Source: Antonospora locustae (Eukaryota; Microsporidia). From it: 64,000 nucleotides of DNA. The DNA lies in contig CM017460.1 in assembly GCA_007674295.1 (NCBI GenBank), positions 62,001 to 126,000 of the forward strand. Reading direction: 5' to 3'. Numbering within the stretch: the stretch's first letter is position 1; each line of letters begins with the position of its first letter. The notes under the pieces were generated by a model. The model searched no databases and was not told the origin of the DNA. It was given only the letters and a program-made list of their open reading frames with translations. A program made the position numbers and the translations under genes. Positions 51,816-60,884 of the stretch are shown piece by piece.

Positions 51816-52367
51816 ATGGAAACAATGATTCTTCTCTTTTTCAAAAGCATTGGAATTCTTTTTCTGATTATCGCAGGAATTGTGCTGCTTGCAGCAGGAC
51901 TGATAAACGCTGTTGCATACATAGAAGACAAGGCTTACGCTGCAAAAAGACGCATAGACACAATAATCAAGACCATCTGCATAGCGCACATTTTGCTTTG
52001 GTTCAGGCACATATCTGTCATCATCATACTGTACAGCCTTGTGGTTCAGTATCTGTTCTATTCCATTTTAGACGTATACCCGGCCTTTGAGCCCACAAAC
52101 TGGTTTTTCATCGGGGGAACGATTGGGGCCCTTGTAAACCACTTTTTGTTTCTCCGAGAACTAATTTCAAATAAGCTCAATGTGGTAGAAGCGGTTCTGT
52201 ATTTTGTGGCCTTCGTGTGGACGACGCCCTTCTGCTTTTTTCTCTCGCTAGGAGCCAATGACGAGAGCTTTGCTGTCAGAAATAAGAAGGGAAGAGCAAC
52301 ACTCATTGGAAACCTTTTCAAGAAAATATACTCCATGAACTTCGAACAACGGCGCTTTCAGCATTAG
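51816..52367 (+). CDS. SVP26: Svp26/TEX261-family membrane trafficking protein
   Basis: ER/Golgi cargo adaptor that helps sort some type II membrane proteins into COPII vesicles. ATG 51816 directly follows CCCCC. 183 residues with about four transmembrane helices. Family features: the AYIEDKAYAAKR-I segment after helix 1 (compare LAELIEEY in TEX261), VYPAFEPTNWFFIGGTIGAL with the conserved proline and NH pair (VNHFLFLREL), the FVWTTPFCFFLSL helix, and the GRATLIGNLFKKI tail. Its 3' end lies 28 bases from the convergent Sec6 gene. Confidence 0.85.
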   Translation: METMILLFFKSIGILFLIIAGIVLLAAGLINAVAYIEDKAYAAKRRIDTIIKTICIAHILLWFRHISVIIILYSLVVQYLFYSILDVYPAFEPTNWFFIGGTIGALVNHFLFLRELISNKLNVVEAVLYFVAFVWTTPFCFFLSLGANDESFAVRNKKGRATLIGNLFKKIYSMNFEQRRFQH

Positions 52368-52395
52368 GTGATGCCACTGCACGCAAAGAGAGCTG

Positions 52396-54441
52396 TCATG
52401 AAAACAGCTTGGCAAAGAACGTCGGGCCTTCCTTTTCCTCGTCGCCAAAGATATCCCGCAGTTGCTTTCGTATGTCCTGCTTGTCTCTTTCGTCGATATC
52501 ATCTCTCTTCTTTATGATGCTCTTCACAAAGTTCTTTGGAAGGTCAGGATACCTTAACTTTAGTGCCTTTGTTTCAACGATGAAGAGATCTGCAGTATTC
52601 GTCTCCAGAATGGGTATTATAAACTTCAGGGGCTCCATTCTCTTCTCAACGTCGTCGTGTTCAACGAACTTTGCAAATAGCCCGAGAAGCTCCTCGTAGT
52701 CAGTCCTTAGTCTGTGCGAACAGTCCTTGTATATCTGGGCTCGCTTTCTTGTCAGCTGCTTCACGTAGCTTGATATTATCGATCTTATTATTGAAACAAT
52801 AAATGTGTAGAAGGTGTACTCAAACATCCTTACTCTGTAGTCGTTCAGAAAATCTTCGATTGTAACAACCAGTTTGTATGTAATGTTAGAGCTGTACCAT
52901 TCGCTTGTGAATATCGTGTCTATAATCACAGAGCAGGTCTCAAGTATAAATTTGCTTAGCAGCATGTTGCTGGACTTCAGTATTTGAATGAATATCTCTC
53001 TCAAATCATTCTGGTCGTCCGCATATTGTGCCAGCTTCAGGCCGCTGTTTCCAACCATGATCACGTATTCCTCATACCCGGGCTTTCCTCTCAGCTTAAT
53101 CGCATCCCGAAACTCACTCTCCATCACGCTCACCAGCTCTTCTTTGAGAAGAAACGCCTCACTAACAATGTGGTTTCTGATCTTTCTGTACAGGGCCTTT
53201 TTAAACCTTAGTGGCTCCAGCTGGTTTCTAATAAGCTCAAGCAGATTAATGAAATCAAGTGATACAAACTTAGACTCTTCGTCTGTAGCTGGTATAGTGT
53301 CGCGCGACAGAAATGAATCGATTATTTTGTTCTTGATGTTCTGCATCCACGTGCTAATTTTTCCATAGGACATCGAGCAATATGCATCAATCAGCGCATA
53401 CGTGTCCATCAGTTGCGTTGCGCTAACAAAGTTTGCGCTGTTTACCGCGACATATCTCTCCTCAAACTCAAGGGCCCTCAGCACCTCACCTGGGTCAGAG
53501 AAGCTAGCTCTCTTAAAGTGCTCCTTCAGAACACAATTGTAGTATTCAATCAAGCCCTTTACATCCACTATGCAAGCGATGTCGCTGCTGGGCATGGCCT
53601 CCATGTCTCTAATTACACCGCTATAGTTTGTTGCAACCTTGTTTCTTATTCGCGATTTGATTCCTGCGACGACCTTATCGCCCAGACCTAGAATGTTTCT
53701 ATTTACATAGTGCTTGAACATTCTACACATCTCTTCAACATACTCCGTGCTTGGCGGAACCCTAGACTTTGCATCGACTCTTCTAACAGTGTGTTCGTCG
53801 TCTATTGGCATTCTTTCGTTTTTCCGTGCCTGCTTGCTCTTTGCGCGTGTCTTGCTCAGCGCATTTTCCTTAACTGTATGCGTTATTCTGTCTTTCTCAT
53901 CCTCCTTCTTCACTATTTCACCCAAAACACCGGCCATCTCCGTGTTTTCTATCAGGTCTATGCCGAGAAGAAACACCACAAAGTCCAACTCAGCCTTTTC
54001 TATCTTGTTTAGGCCGATGTTCTTGTGTTTGTACATTTTTAGCCGAAACTCGCTCATGTCCGCGAACATTCCATAGGCCTCCTCCACTCTACTTGAGTCG
54101 CCGTGAGACTCTGTGAACTTCTCATAGAAGAGCTTAATCTCGCTGTCTATGTCCTTTATTCTCCTATAAGAGGTGTAAACAGTGTTTAGGTTAGTGTATG
54201 CCATTGATATGAGGCGTATTGACTCAGATGTCTTGCTGATCTCGGGAAATCTTTTTGTCTGCTCAAAAGTGGTGTTTTTGATCTTTTCAAACCAGGATGC
54301 TTTTTTTTGAATGCTTGCATTCATACTGGACAAGGAAGATGCAACTGTGGCAGATACAGAACGAGAGATAGCCTCTAGTTTGTCGTCAATGTCACTTGGG
54401 TGTTTAAGAAGACTGTTCAGTGTTTCAAGTGCATCGTCCAT
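52396..54441 (-). CDS. SEC6: exocyst complex subunit Sec6
   Basis: Tethers secretory vesicles to the plasma membrane as part of the exocyst. The open frame begins upstream, but ATG 54441 has CCC immediately before it and gives 681 residues. All-helical. The C-terminal half matches Sec6: the VTIEDFLNDYRVRMFEYTF region, YVKQLTRKRAQIYKD, FVEHDDVEKRMEPLKF, and a YPDLP-x-NFV-x-SI-x-KRDDI tail equivalent to the Sec6 YPD-HI-x-x-LL-x-x-R-D motif. An internal Lys/Glu-rich stretch (about residues 180-220) is poorly conserved. The identity rests on the C-terminal pattern. Confidence 0.76.
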   Translation of the reverse strand: MDDALETLNSLLKHPSDIDDKLEAISRSVSATVASSLSSMNASIQKKASWFEKIKNTTFEQTKRFPEISKTSESIRLISMAYTNLNTVYTSYRRIKDIDSEIKLFYEKFTESHGDSSRVEEAYGMFADMSEFRLKMYKHKNIGLNKIEKAELDFVVFLLGIDLIENTEMAGVLGEIVKKEDEKDRITHTVKENALSKTRAKSKQARKNERMPIDDEHTVRRVDAKSRVPPSTEYVEEMCRMFKHYVNRNILGLGDKVVAGIKSRIRNKVATNYSGVIRDMEAMPSSDIACIVDVKGLIEYYNCVLKEHFKRASFSDPGEVLRALEFEERYVAVNSANFVSATQLMDTYALIDAYCSMSYGKISTWMQNIKNKIIDSFLSRDTIPATDEESKFVSLDFINLLELIRNQLEPLRFKKALYRKIRNHIVSEAFLLKEELVSVMESEFRDAIKLRGKPGYEEYVIMVGNSGLKLAQYADDQNDLREIFIQILKSSNMLLSKFILETCSVIIDTIFTSEWYSSNITYKLVVTIEDFLNDYRVRMFEYTFYTFIVSIIRSIISSYVKQLTRKRAQIYKDCSHRLRTDYEELLGLFAKFVEHDDVEKRMEPLKFIIPILETNTADLFIVETKALKLRYPDLPKNFVKSIIKKRDDIDERDKQDIRKQLRDIFGDEEKEGPTFFAKLFS

Positions 54442-54821
54442 GGGCATGCTCTTTGGTTTGAGTAATGGAAGGTTTTTCTGTGAGATATTGTGCGATATTT
54501 GGCATATAGACAGTGCGCACACATTATACACAAAAAGCACATTGTATATCAGCATTTCCTGTGTATAAAGCCAATCATTCAAACACCGAAAATGGTAATG
54601 TTATCGCCACCTTCAGGCCTAGTCGTATAGTCAAAAGGAGCTTGGCCTAAACAAATTAAACAAACGCATTAAAGATGTTTTGCTAGCGTTTACACTGACA
54701 TCCGATTAAGGTACATTCACGTTAAAAATAGAAAGATATTTTAGCGTAATAATCTCTATAAGCAAGCATTGAAATCGTAATAAAGTATGCGTAACAAGCA
54801 AGACCCTTGATTTCGTTTCAC
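54442..54821. other. intergenic, divergent promoters
   Basis: About 380 bases between Sec6 and the PTPA gene, which are transcribed outward. It includes an open in-frame extension of Sec6 (to 54582) that is hydrophobic but lacks the start signal. No RNA gene recognised. Confidence 0.4.
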
Positions 54822-55583
54822 ATGTCAAAAACAGAATTTCCAGCAACCAAGGCCTACGCCAAGATATACAAGTTTATTCTTGACATCGACAAAAGCATAC
54901 GAACAGTCGAGCAATCTACAAACAGTAGAGTTGCTGTGCTTCTAGATAGCGTGGATCAAATAACAACAAACACAGCTCTTGAAGACAAAAAAGATCGCTT
55001 TGCAAATTCTGCTGCCAAAAAGTTTCACGCATCGCTCAACTCTCTTGAAACTGGAGTTGATACTGATGTGTATCTAAAAAATGCATTTGGAAATGCAGTC
55101 AGACTAGACTACGGAACGGGACACGAGCTCAACTTTCTCTGTTTTCTGTACACATTGGTGCAGCAGAATCTTCTGGGTATGTCTGAGGTCTTCAGGGCCA
55201 TGTGTCATTACTTTCGAATCGTGAGAAACCTCATACGAAAGTTCAACATTGAGCCTGCAGGCAGTCACGGAATTTGGGGCCTGGACGACTACCAGTTTCT
55301 TCCATTCCTTCTGGGCTCTTCAGAGCTGCACAACTCTGTTTGTGTGTTGGATAACTTGAAAAAGTCGTGCTATAAGGAGGCGATTGACTTCATAAAGGAA
55401 ACAAAGGGAAAAGGGAACATTCCCTTTGAACTTATTGCACCCAAGCTCTACAGCATGAGAAACCTCAAATGGACGGACGTGAATGTCAACCTGTTCCGCA
55501 TGTACAACGAGGATGTGTTGAGGAGCGAGGTTGTGTACCAGCACTTCATATATTCAAAGTACTTGGAGCGCGAGGCTGCATGA
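54822..55583 (+). CDS. protein phosphatase 2A activator (PTPA/Rrd)
   Basis: Peptidyl-prolyl isomerase-type activator that conditions PP2A catalytic subunits. ATG 54822 gives 253 residues, shorter than typical PTPA, mainly at the N- and C-termini. Signature motifs are intact: LDYGTGHELNFLCFL, then FNIEPAGSHGIWGLDDYQFL and the PFLLGSSEL segment. CCC lies about 15 bases upstream. Other PP2A subunits are not in the window. Confidence 0.93.
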   Translation: MSKTEFPATKAYAKIYKFILDIDKSIRTVEQSTNSRVAVLLDSVDQITTNTALEDKKDRFANSAAKKFHASLNSLETGVDTDVYLKNAFGNAVRLDYGTGHELNFLCFLYTLVQQNLLGMSEVFRAMCHYFRIVRNLIRKFNIEPAGSHGIWGLDDYQFLPFLLGSSELHNSVCVLDNLKKSCYKEAIDFIKETKGKGNIPFELIAPKLYSMRNLKWTDVNVNLFRMYNEDVLRSEVVYQHFIYSKYLEREAA

Positions 55584-56363
55584 AATAAATGCGTTCATTT
55601 ACCCTGTTACTGACAGGCACACTTGATTGATACAAGTAAATAACTTCTTCCCTTGACACAATAAGACACTTCTGCAGTGCTGCTGGCAAGACAGGAAAGT
55701 CTCTTCGCTGCTTTTAAACAGAGACCAGGTGGAGACAGAGACAGGAAATATGCTTTACAGAGCATCAGAAAGCATTCTCATCATAAGATCAGACGACCGT
55801 CGTGAGAAATGGATTTCATCATGTGCAGTATAAGCGAATCAGGGCTGAGATATATCACGAGTCAGTCTCGTCATCGGCTCATCACGTTCTAGTATTGGAG
55901 ATCAGATACATTGTCATCAGAATTCAGAGGTAATTCCAGCAACAAAAATCATCATCTCTCAGGGCTAAAATTTTTGCATACATTTAATGAGATTTTGCGG
56001 TTGACTTTCAGCATAAATAAGAAAATACAGGAGGGTGGGGGCAAAATTTATTGGTGCCTGTGGCAAGGTAGTCTCTGAACTTACCATTGCACACTAGGAA
56101 CTTGCCTTTAGAGTGTTTCCAGGGTCGCTGCATTAAGTTTTCTGTCTTTTTGCCTTGGAAGTAAATACGTGCTCTTCTTGAGATGCGCTTGACATCTGAT
56201 AATTCAGAAGAGACTTTGTGTAGAACACGTTCATGATGAAAAAGTGTATCTGCATCTGTAACTTAGCAAGAGAAATGCTCATGTTGGGCTCTGCAACAAA
56301 CTCCGCCAATGCGTGTGAGATCTCGCATTTGTCTTAAACGCAGACACAAGGACCCCATCTTGA
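55584..56363. other. intergenic, 780 bases, no gene seen
   Basis: The longest gene-free stretch in the right half. No frame with a start signal or family match; G+C is intermediate. It includes AGACAGGAAAGTC near 55690 (which recalls the conserved region I of RNase P RNA) and a box-C-like ATGATGA near 56234 without a clear box D. Neither is enough for an RNA call. CCCC at 56353-56356 belongs to the thymidylate kinase start. Confidence 0.4.
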
Positions 56364-57011
56364 ATGACCTTTGACGATTCACAGCTATCCATTACATCGC
56401 ATATGTTTGGAAAGTTTGTGGTGCTCGAGGGCATCGATAAGTCAGGAAAAACTACTGTTATTTCGAAGCTGTGCGATAGAATAAGATCAGAAGACATGTT
56501 TTGTGTCGATGTGGTCACTCTTGGATTTCCCAATCGCAAGTCTGCCACTGGCAATGTCATAGACAAGTACCTCTGCGGCCTGGTTGCACTCCCACCAAAG
56601 GCTGCACACCTGCTGTTCTCCGCAAATAGGTGGGAGATGCAGCAGTTCATTCTTGAAAATAGGATCAACAGGCTTGTGCTGTGCGACAGGTATTTTTACA
56701 GTGGTATTGTGTACACATATGCAAAGGGAATTGATCTTGAGTGGTGCAAGGGCCCAGACACTGGACTTCCGCTGCCCGACATGGTGTTTTTCATTGACAC
56801 ATGCCCTAGTGTCGCTTCGCAGAGAGCAGGGTTCGGAGAAGAGAAGTACGAGAGAATGCGCTTTTTGGAGAAGGTATACAACGGCTATGTGAGAATACTG
56901 TCTAGCATTCCGTACTGTGTATTTGTCAACGGAAACCAAAGCATAGACAATGTTGTCGATGATATACTCAAGGTAATTGTAGCACGTCTTTTCAATAAAA
57001 AAACTGACTAG
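56364..57011 (+). CDS. CDC8: thymidylate kinase
   Basis: Phosphorylates dTMP to dTDP. 215 residues from ATG 56364, preceded by CCCC; a later ATG at 56403 would also retain the P-loop. P-loop EGIDKSGKTT at 22-31, a GFPNRKS-TG segment, the DRYFYSGIVY motif carrying the DRY-type catalytic region, and a LID near QRAGFGEEKYERM. The expected residues are present. Needed even in organisms that import nucleotides. Confidence 0.93.
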   Translation: MTFDDSQLSITSHMFGKFVVLEGIDKSGKTTVISKLCDRIRSEDMFCVDVVTLGFPNRKSATGNVIDKYLCGLVALPPKAAHLLFSANRWEMQQFILENRINRLVLCDRYFYSGIVYTYAKGIDLEWCKGPDTGLPLPDMVFFIDTCPSVASQRAGFGEEKYERMRFLEKVYNGYVRILSSIPYCVFVNGNQSIDNVVDDILKVIVARLFNKKTD

Positions 57012-57165
57012 TGACACTCTTTTTACACATATTGAAAGTGAACAGTGATGGCAATCTGCCAGAGAGATATGCTGTACTTATCAAGCATGTTCGGAAATAT
57101 AATTAATTAATACAAACAAATTGCTAAACCGGTAGACTGCAATAAGCAACAAAAAATACAGGCCG

Positions 57166-58581
57166 ATGGCAACATTGAAGGTGTATATAAGAAAAAGGAG
57201 AAGAAACAAGTCTGGTAGTGCGGAGGAAAGTACTGTCAAGAGCGAGATGCTTAAAATGCTTGCTGTGCCACATAGCTTCACAGAGACGCCATTGCCATCC
57301 AACTTGCATGGAAACGAAGAAAACGAGGAGCAGGAGCAGAGACGCGATGACAAGCAAGAGAGTGCAGATACCAGAGCAAGAGTAGAGCATAGTACAAAGC
57401 ATGCTAACAGCACGTTAATCTCAAATTTGCTAGGTACGCGGAATGAGCACTTAAGTATGTCTGTTAAGCGCATTATACAGAAAAAAAAGAATCAGCTTAC
57501 ATGTGGAATTCCATGTGATAAAGACACACAACTAGACGAAGCAGTATTTATTGGACAACACAACCGCGATGAATGCGTGAGCAATGTGAAGACCGCAAAA
57601 ACACAAGATAACAGTTGTACAGGTGCTGCACACAAACATTCTTTATACAAAATGCCAACAAGTGACAAGCCAAAGGTGCAGGGGACCATTTGGTATGATC
57701 AAGGATGCAACGATAAAGAGGAATGCTTAGACCAGGAGACAAGGAAAAAAAGACTCAGGTCATTTGCCGAGACTCCTTCCATTCAGATATTGACGCACAG
57801 GTACGGAGAAATTCCCCTCTTGTCACCCCAACTTCTGAAAATAACGAGGCTTTTCACCGTTATTTTGTCAATATGCAGGTTCAACAGCGCAAAAGACATG
57901 ATGACGATATACCACAAGTCAAAAAAGTGCATGGAAAATCTCTTGAACAAAAAGGTGTCTGTAGCAGACATCGAGCAAATCAATTGGCTGGTGCCTGATG
58001 CGCTTTCTTTTCGGAAAATTGAGATCATGCACCTTGGCGAGAAAGTCACATCCTTCACCATTGAGGTTGTGAAAAGCAGCCCGCACATGATTGAGGAGAA
58101 AATCATGCAGTTTGTCAAGGACACGCAGATGAAAAGAAACAGTGGCGAGGATGTTGTTGTGCCTCGGAGAGCTCTGTTTGGTGAAGGGCTCTCTGAGAAG
58201 CATGAATTTTCAGAAGACGCGAAAAGAACAGAGGGCAACAGTGCAGAAGATGGCGATGAGAAGCGAATCAGATACAGGGAAGCAGAAGAAAGAGGACGAA
58301 GTAAGGCATTGACTGTGCTTGAGAGAATCAGAGAAAAAGAAAGAATGCGGCGAGAAGATTTTATTGCAAAGAGCAGAGAGCAGGAGGAAGTTAACATCCT
58401 AAGAAAAAGAGTTGAGTCATATTTTGCAGTAGAAAACAAGAAGTCAGAGAAGATAGACAGGCTAGTATGTGTTCTTTGCATTCACAACGGAAAGGAGTAC
58501 ATGAAGAAGCTATGCGAACACTACAAGTGTTTTGTTCAGAGAGAATGTAATGGAGAGGTTTTTCTTGTTCTGAACACATAA
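57166..58581 (+). CDS. CDT1: DNA replication licensing factor Cdt1-like
   Basis: Loads MCM helicase at origins with ORC and Cdc6. 471 residues: a disordered charged N-terminus (about 1-205), then a helical domain (about 206-315) with the Cdt1 pattern PLLSPQLLKITRLFTVILSI, the YHKSKKCMENLLNKKVSVAD helix and IEQINWLVPDALSFRKI, then an acidic linker and a Lys/Arg/Glu-rich helix (LERIREKERMRRED) comparable to the start of the C-terminal MCM-binding winged helix. The N-terminal half has no visible degron. Identification rests mainly on the central domain. Confidence 0.65.
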   Translation: MATLKVYIRKRRRNKSGSAEESTVKSEMLKMLAVPHSFTETPLPSNLHGNEENEEQEQRRDDKQESADTRARVEHSTKHANSTLISNLLGTRNEHLSMSVKRIIQKKKNQLTCGIPCDKDTQLDEAVFIGQHNRDECVSNVKTAKTQDNSCTGAAHKHSLYKMPTSDKPKVQGTIWYDQGCNDKEECLDQETRKKRLRSFAETPSIQILTHRYGEIPLLSPQLLKITRLFTVILSICRFNSAKDMMTIYHKSKKCMENLLNKKVSVADIEQINWLVPDALSFRKIEIMHLGEKVTSFTIEVVKSSPHMIEEKIMQFVKDTQMKRNSGEDVVVPRRALFGEGLSEKHEFSEDAKRTEGNSAEDGDEKRIRYREAEERGRSKALTVLERIREKERMRREDFIAKSREQEEVNILRKRVESYFAVENKKSEKIDRLVCVLCIHNGKEYMKKLCEHYKCFVQRECNGEVFLVLNT

Positions 58582-58741
58582 GCTTCTATGAGCATTATCG
58601 CTGCATATGCGTGCATGTGATAGCTTCCAATGTGCTGGTAAGCACTGCAGAAGTGTATGTAGCAAGCTTCCAGATTCTGTTTTGCAGAAGCACTGGGCTG
58701 CATGCAGGCCTGCAGAAGGTACACGTTGAAAATATGCCCCC

Positions 58742-60667
58742 ATGAACAGTGTTAGAATATATGAGCACATACGCATGTCGCAGAACAACCAAACATCTAC
58801 ACTGGAGACCTTTCACCTTATAGATACTCTTTATGAGAAGTTCTCAATAGACGATATAAGAACTTTTTACAACGAACATGATATGCGGGATAAAAAAATA
58901 CTTTTTATGGGAGAAGAGACCCTGAGTCTCAGCGATATCTTCAGGGAAAATGAGAATCTTGCAGCAGCACTGCCTGCAAACAAGAGCCTTTTGGGGATGG
59001 CCGTGTCAGATATCATGGCTCTGGACGTGAGCATACACCATCTCACGGAGATTGTTGATGTGGCAAACGCAAGAAAGCAAGAGATATTAGCACATATCTC
59101 GTCACAGGGCATTAGATGCACTACAGCTGCTATTTTTGCCATATTGCTCAACATGGAGGATAATGTGAGTATTGAGAACGTGGAGTTTGAAAGGCTAGAG
59201 GCCATCTTTTGTATAGATTGTCTGGTTAGATATTCTATGTCGCACAGTGGCTTTCAGAACAGATACGTACGCTTCCTTGCGGATAGATGGCGGTTCAATG
59301 AGATAATCAGAGTTGCAGATACATGCACAATTCCATTTAGCATGTTCAGACCGTTCTCTATCTTTTCTGCACTTGAGCTGTACTTGTTGTATCTGAAAAG
59401 AAAGACCATTATGAATGGGGACGCAATTGAGGTAAGAAACCTGGTCTCTAGATTAAAGCATTTGTCGGAACGAAAGAAGCAAGTTGATGATGGAGTGTCG
59501 TCTATGGAAAACACCTGCAAAGCGACTGATTCTCGCATATTTCAGACACTTGAAAGCCTGTGCTTGGCAAAAGAGGGAGATATATCAGAAATATGCAGAG
59601 ACTTGGTAGGAATTGTTCTTGAAAAGAGATCTGACAATGGGCTTTTGAAAACCAGAGAGTGCATTGAAAGCATGCTCCTGTTAAAAGAAGGCGATAATCT
59701 CATGTACGGTGTAAGAAGGTACATGAGACACATTGTGAAATATGGAATTTCGCTGTGCACAAAAATGCAGGAGATTCAAGATGCACGGGCAGTGTTGGCA
59801 TTTGTAGAGGCCGCAAAGAAGAAAAATGTGCATTTGTGCAAAAGAAGCGTGTACGGCGGAACTGCTGAAGACAAGGTTGTGCTGGAAGGTCTCATTGAAA
59901 AAAACACTGAAGTCACTGCAAAAAATGATGTAGATGTGCAGTGTGTTCCTCTTCTGAATGACTACTCATGGCTGGAGGAGGATGAAAAGACTGTTCTACT
60001 TGAGGCTTACAAGGGTGCATATCCACCAGAAAAGCTCTCTGCTCTTGCAGAAGTATGCAGGCTTGGCAGCGATTGCAATGCACCTGATGTAAGAGGACCT
60101 CTTCGCTTTCTTCTGAATGCTTCAAGGCAGAATACAATAAACACAGACGTGGTTAATGAAAAGATATATGCGCTGACTCACAGGGAAAAGATAGAATTTG
60201 TGCACCAAGCACAGTCTCTGGAGAACTTCAAGCCATGGTTTTGTTTCAGAAAGCCAACTCTGAATGTAAGCAGAGAGTGTGCAGCCACGTTTCTGAAGAA
60301 AATATCGGATCCAATAGAAACGCTGTATACGATGAAAGAAAACCTAGAATGTATATTTAGTCTAACAGATGCATACGACCCTCTTGTCATCTTGCCTCTT
60401 ATATTGAGCATTTTGGAGAGAGGCGAGGTATCTTCTGAGTTTATTATGGAAACACAAAGATATCTGATTCATACCGTCTTGAAAGACAACTTCTTTGCAG
60501 AGGAAAATCTGGTGTCTATAAAAAGAATAGTCGATCTTGTGCTATGTGCAGACCTCGAAAAAAGACACAGAGCGGTGATAGAAAGAAATTGCGATGAAAT
60601 TATCGGGCTGCTAAAGAAGCTTGCTGTGCTATTTGATAAAAGGATCTTTGTCAGAAACATAAAGTGA
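58742..60667 (+). CDS. hypothetical large helical protein
   Basis: 641 residues from ATG 58742, directly preceded by CCCCC. Almost entirely helical with no transmembrane segment, zinc motif or nucleotide site. Leu-rich helices and occasional Cys/His residues but no repeat pattern I can name. The size and character would suit a scaffold, tethering-complex or nuclear-pore component. Family not recognised. Confidence 0.7.
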   Translation: MNSVRIYEHIRMSQNNQTSTLETFHLIDTLYEKFSIDDIRTFYNEHDMRDKKILFMGEETLSLSDIFRENENLAAALPANKSLLGMAVSDIMALDVSIHHLTEIVDVANARKQEILAHISSQGIRCTTAAIFAILLNMEDNVSIENVEFERLEAIFCIDCLVRYSMSHSGFQNRYVRFLADRWRFNEIIRVADTCTIPFSMFRPFSIFSALELYLLYLKRKTIMNGDAIEVRNLVSRLKHLSERKKQVDDGVSSMENTCKATDSRIFQTLESLCLAKEGDISEICRDLVGIVLEKRSDNGLLKTRECIESMLLLKEGDNLMYGVRRYMRHIVKYGISLCTKMQEIQDARAVLAFVEAAKKKNVHLCKRSVYGGTAEDKVVLEGLIEKNTEVTAKNDVDVQCVPLLNDYSWLEEDEKTVLLEAYKGAYPPEKLSALAEVCRLGSDCNAPDVRGPLRFLLNASRQNTINTDVVNEKIYALTHREKIEFVHQAQSLENFKPWFCFRKPTLNVSRECAATFLKKISDPIETLYTMKENLECIFSLTDAYDPLVILPLILSILERGEVSSEFIMETQRYLIHTVLKDNFFAEENLVSIKRIVDLVLCADLEKRHRAVIERNCDEIIGLLKKLAVLFDKRIFVRNIK

Positions 60668-60884
60668 CTACGCAATGTTCGCAGAGCATACGCTATCTTC
60701 AAATTCAAAAAGAATAGAGCGATGCTGTAGCATATTGAAAATGCGAAATGCTGCTTGTATATGAGCTAGAGCAGTAGGCGGTATGGACTCGAGTGATGCT
60801 TGGTGTTTGTGTTGATCATTCACGAAAAGAGAGCATTGAGTCTTCTGTATACTGATTGCTAGTAAATTTACTTAAATCAGAAAG

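Noticed and set aside
56200..56340. Box C/D snoRNA
   Set aside because: A box-C-like ATGATGA is present near 56234, but no box D at a suitable distance and no terminal stem.
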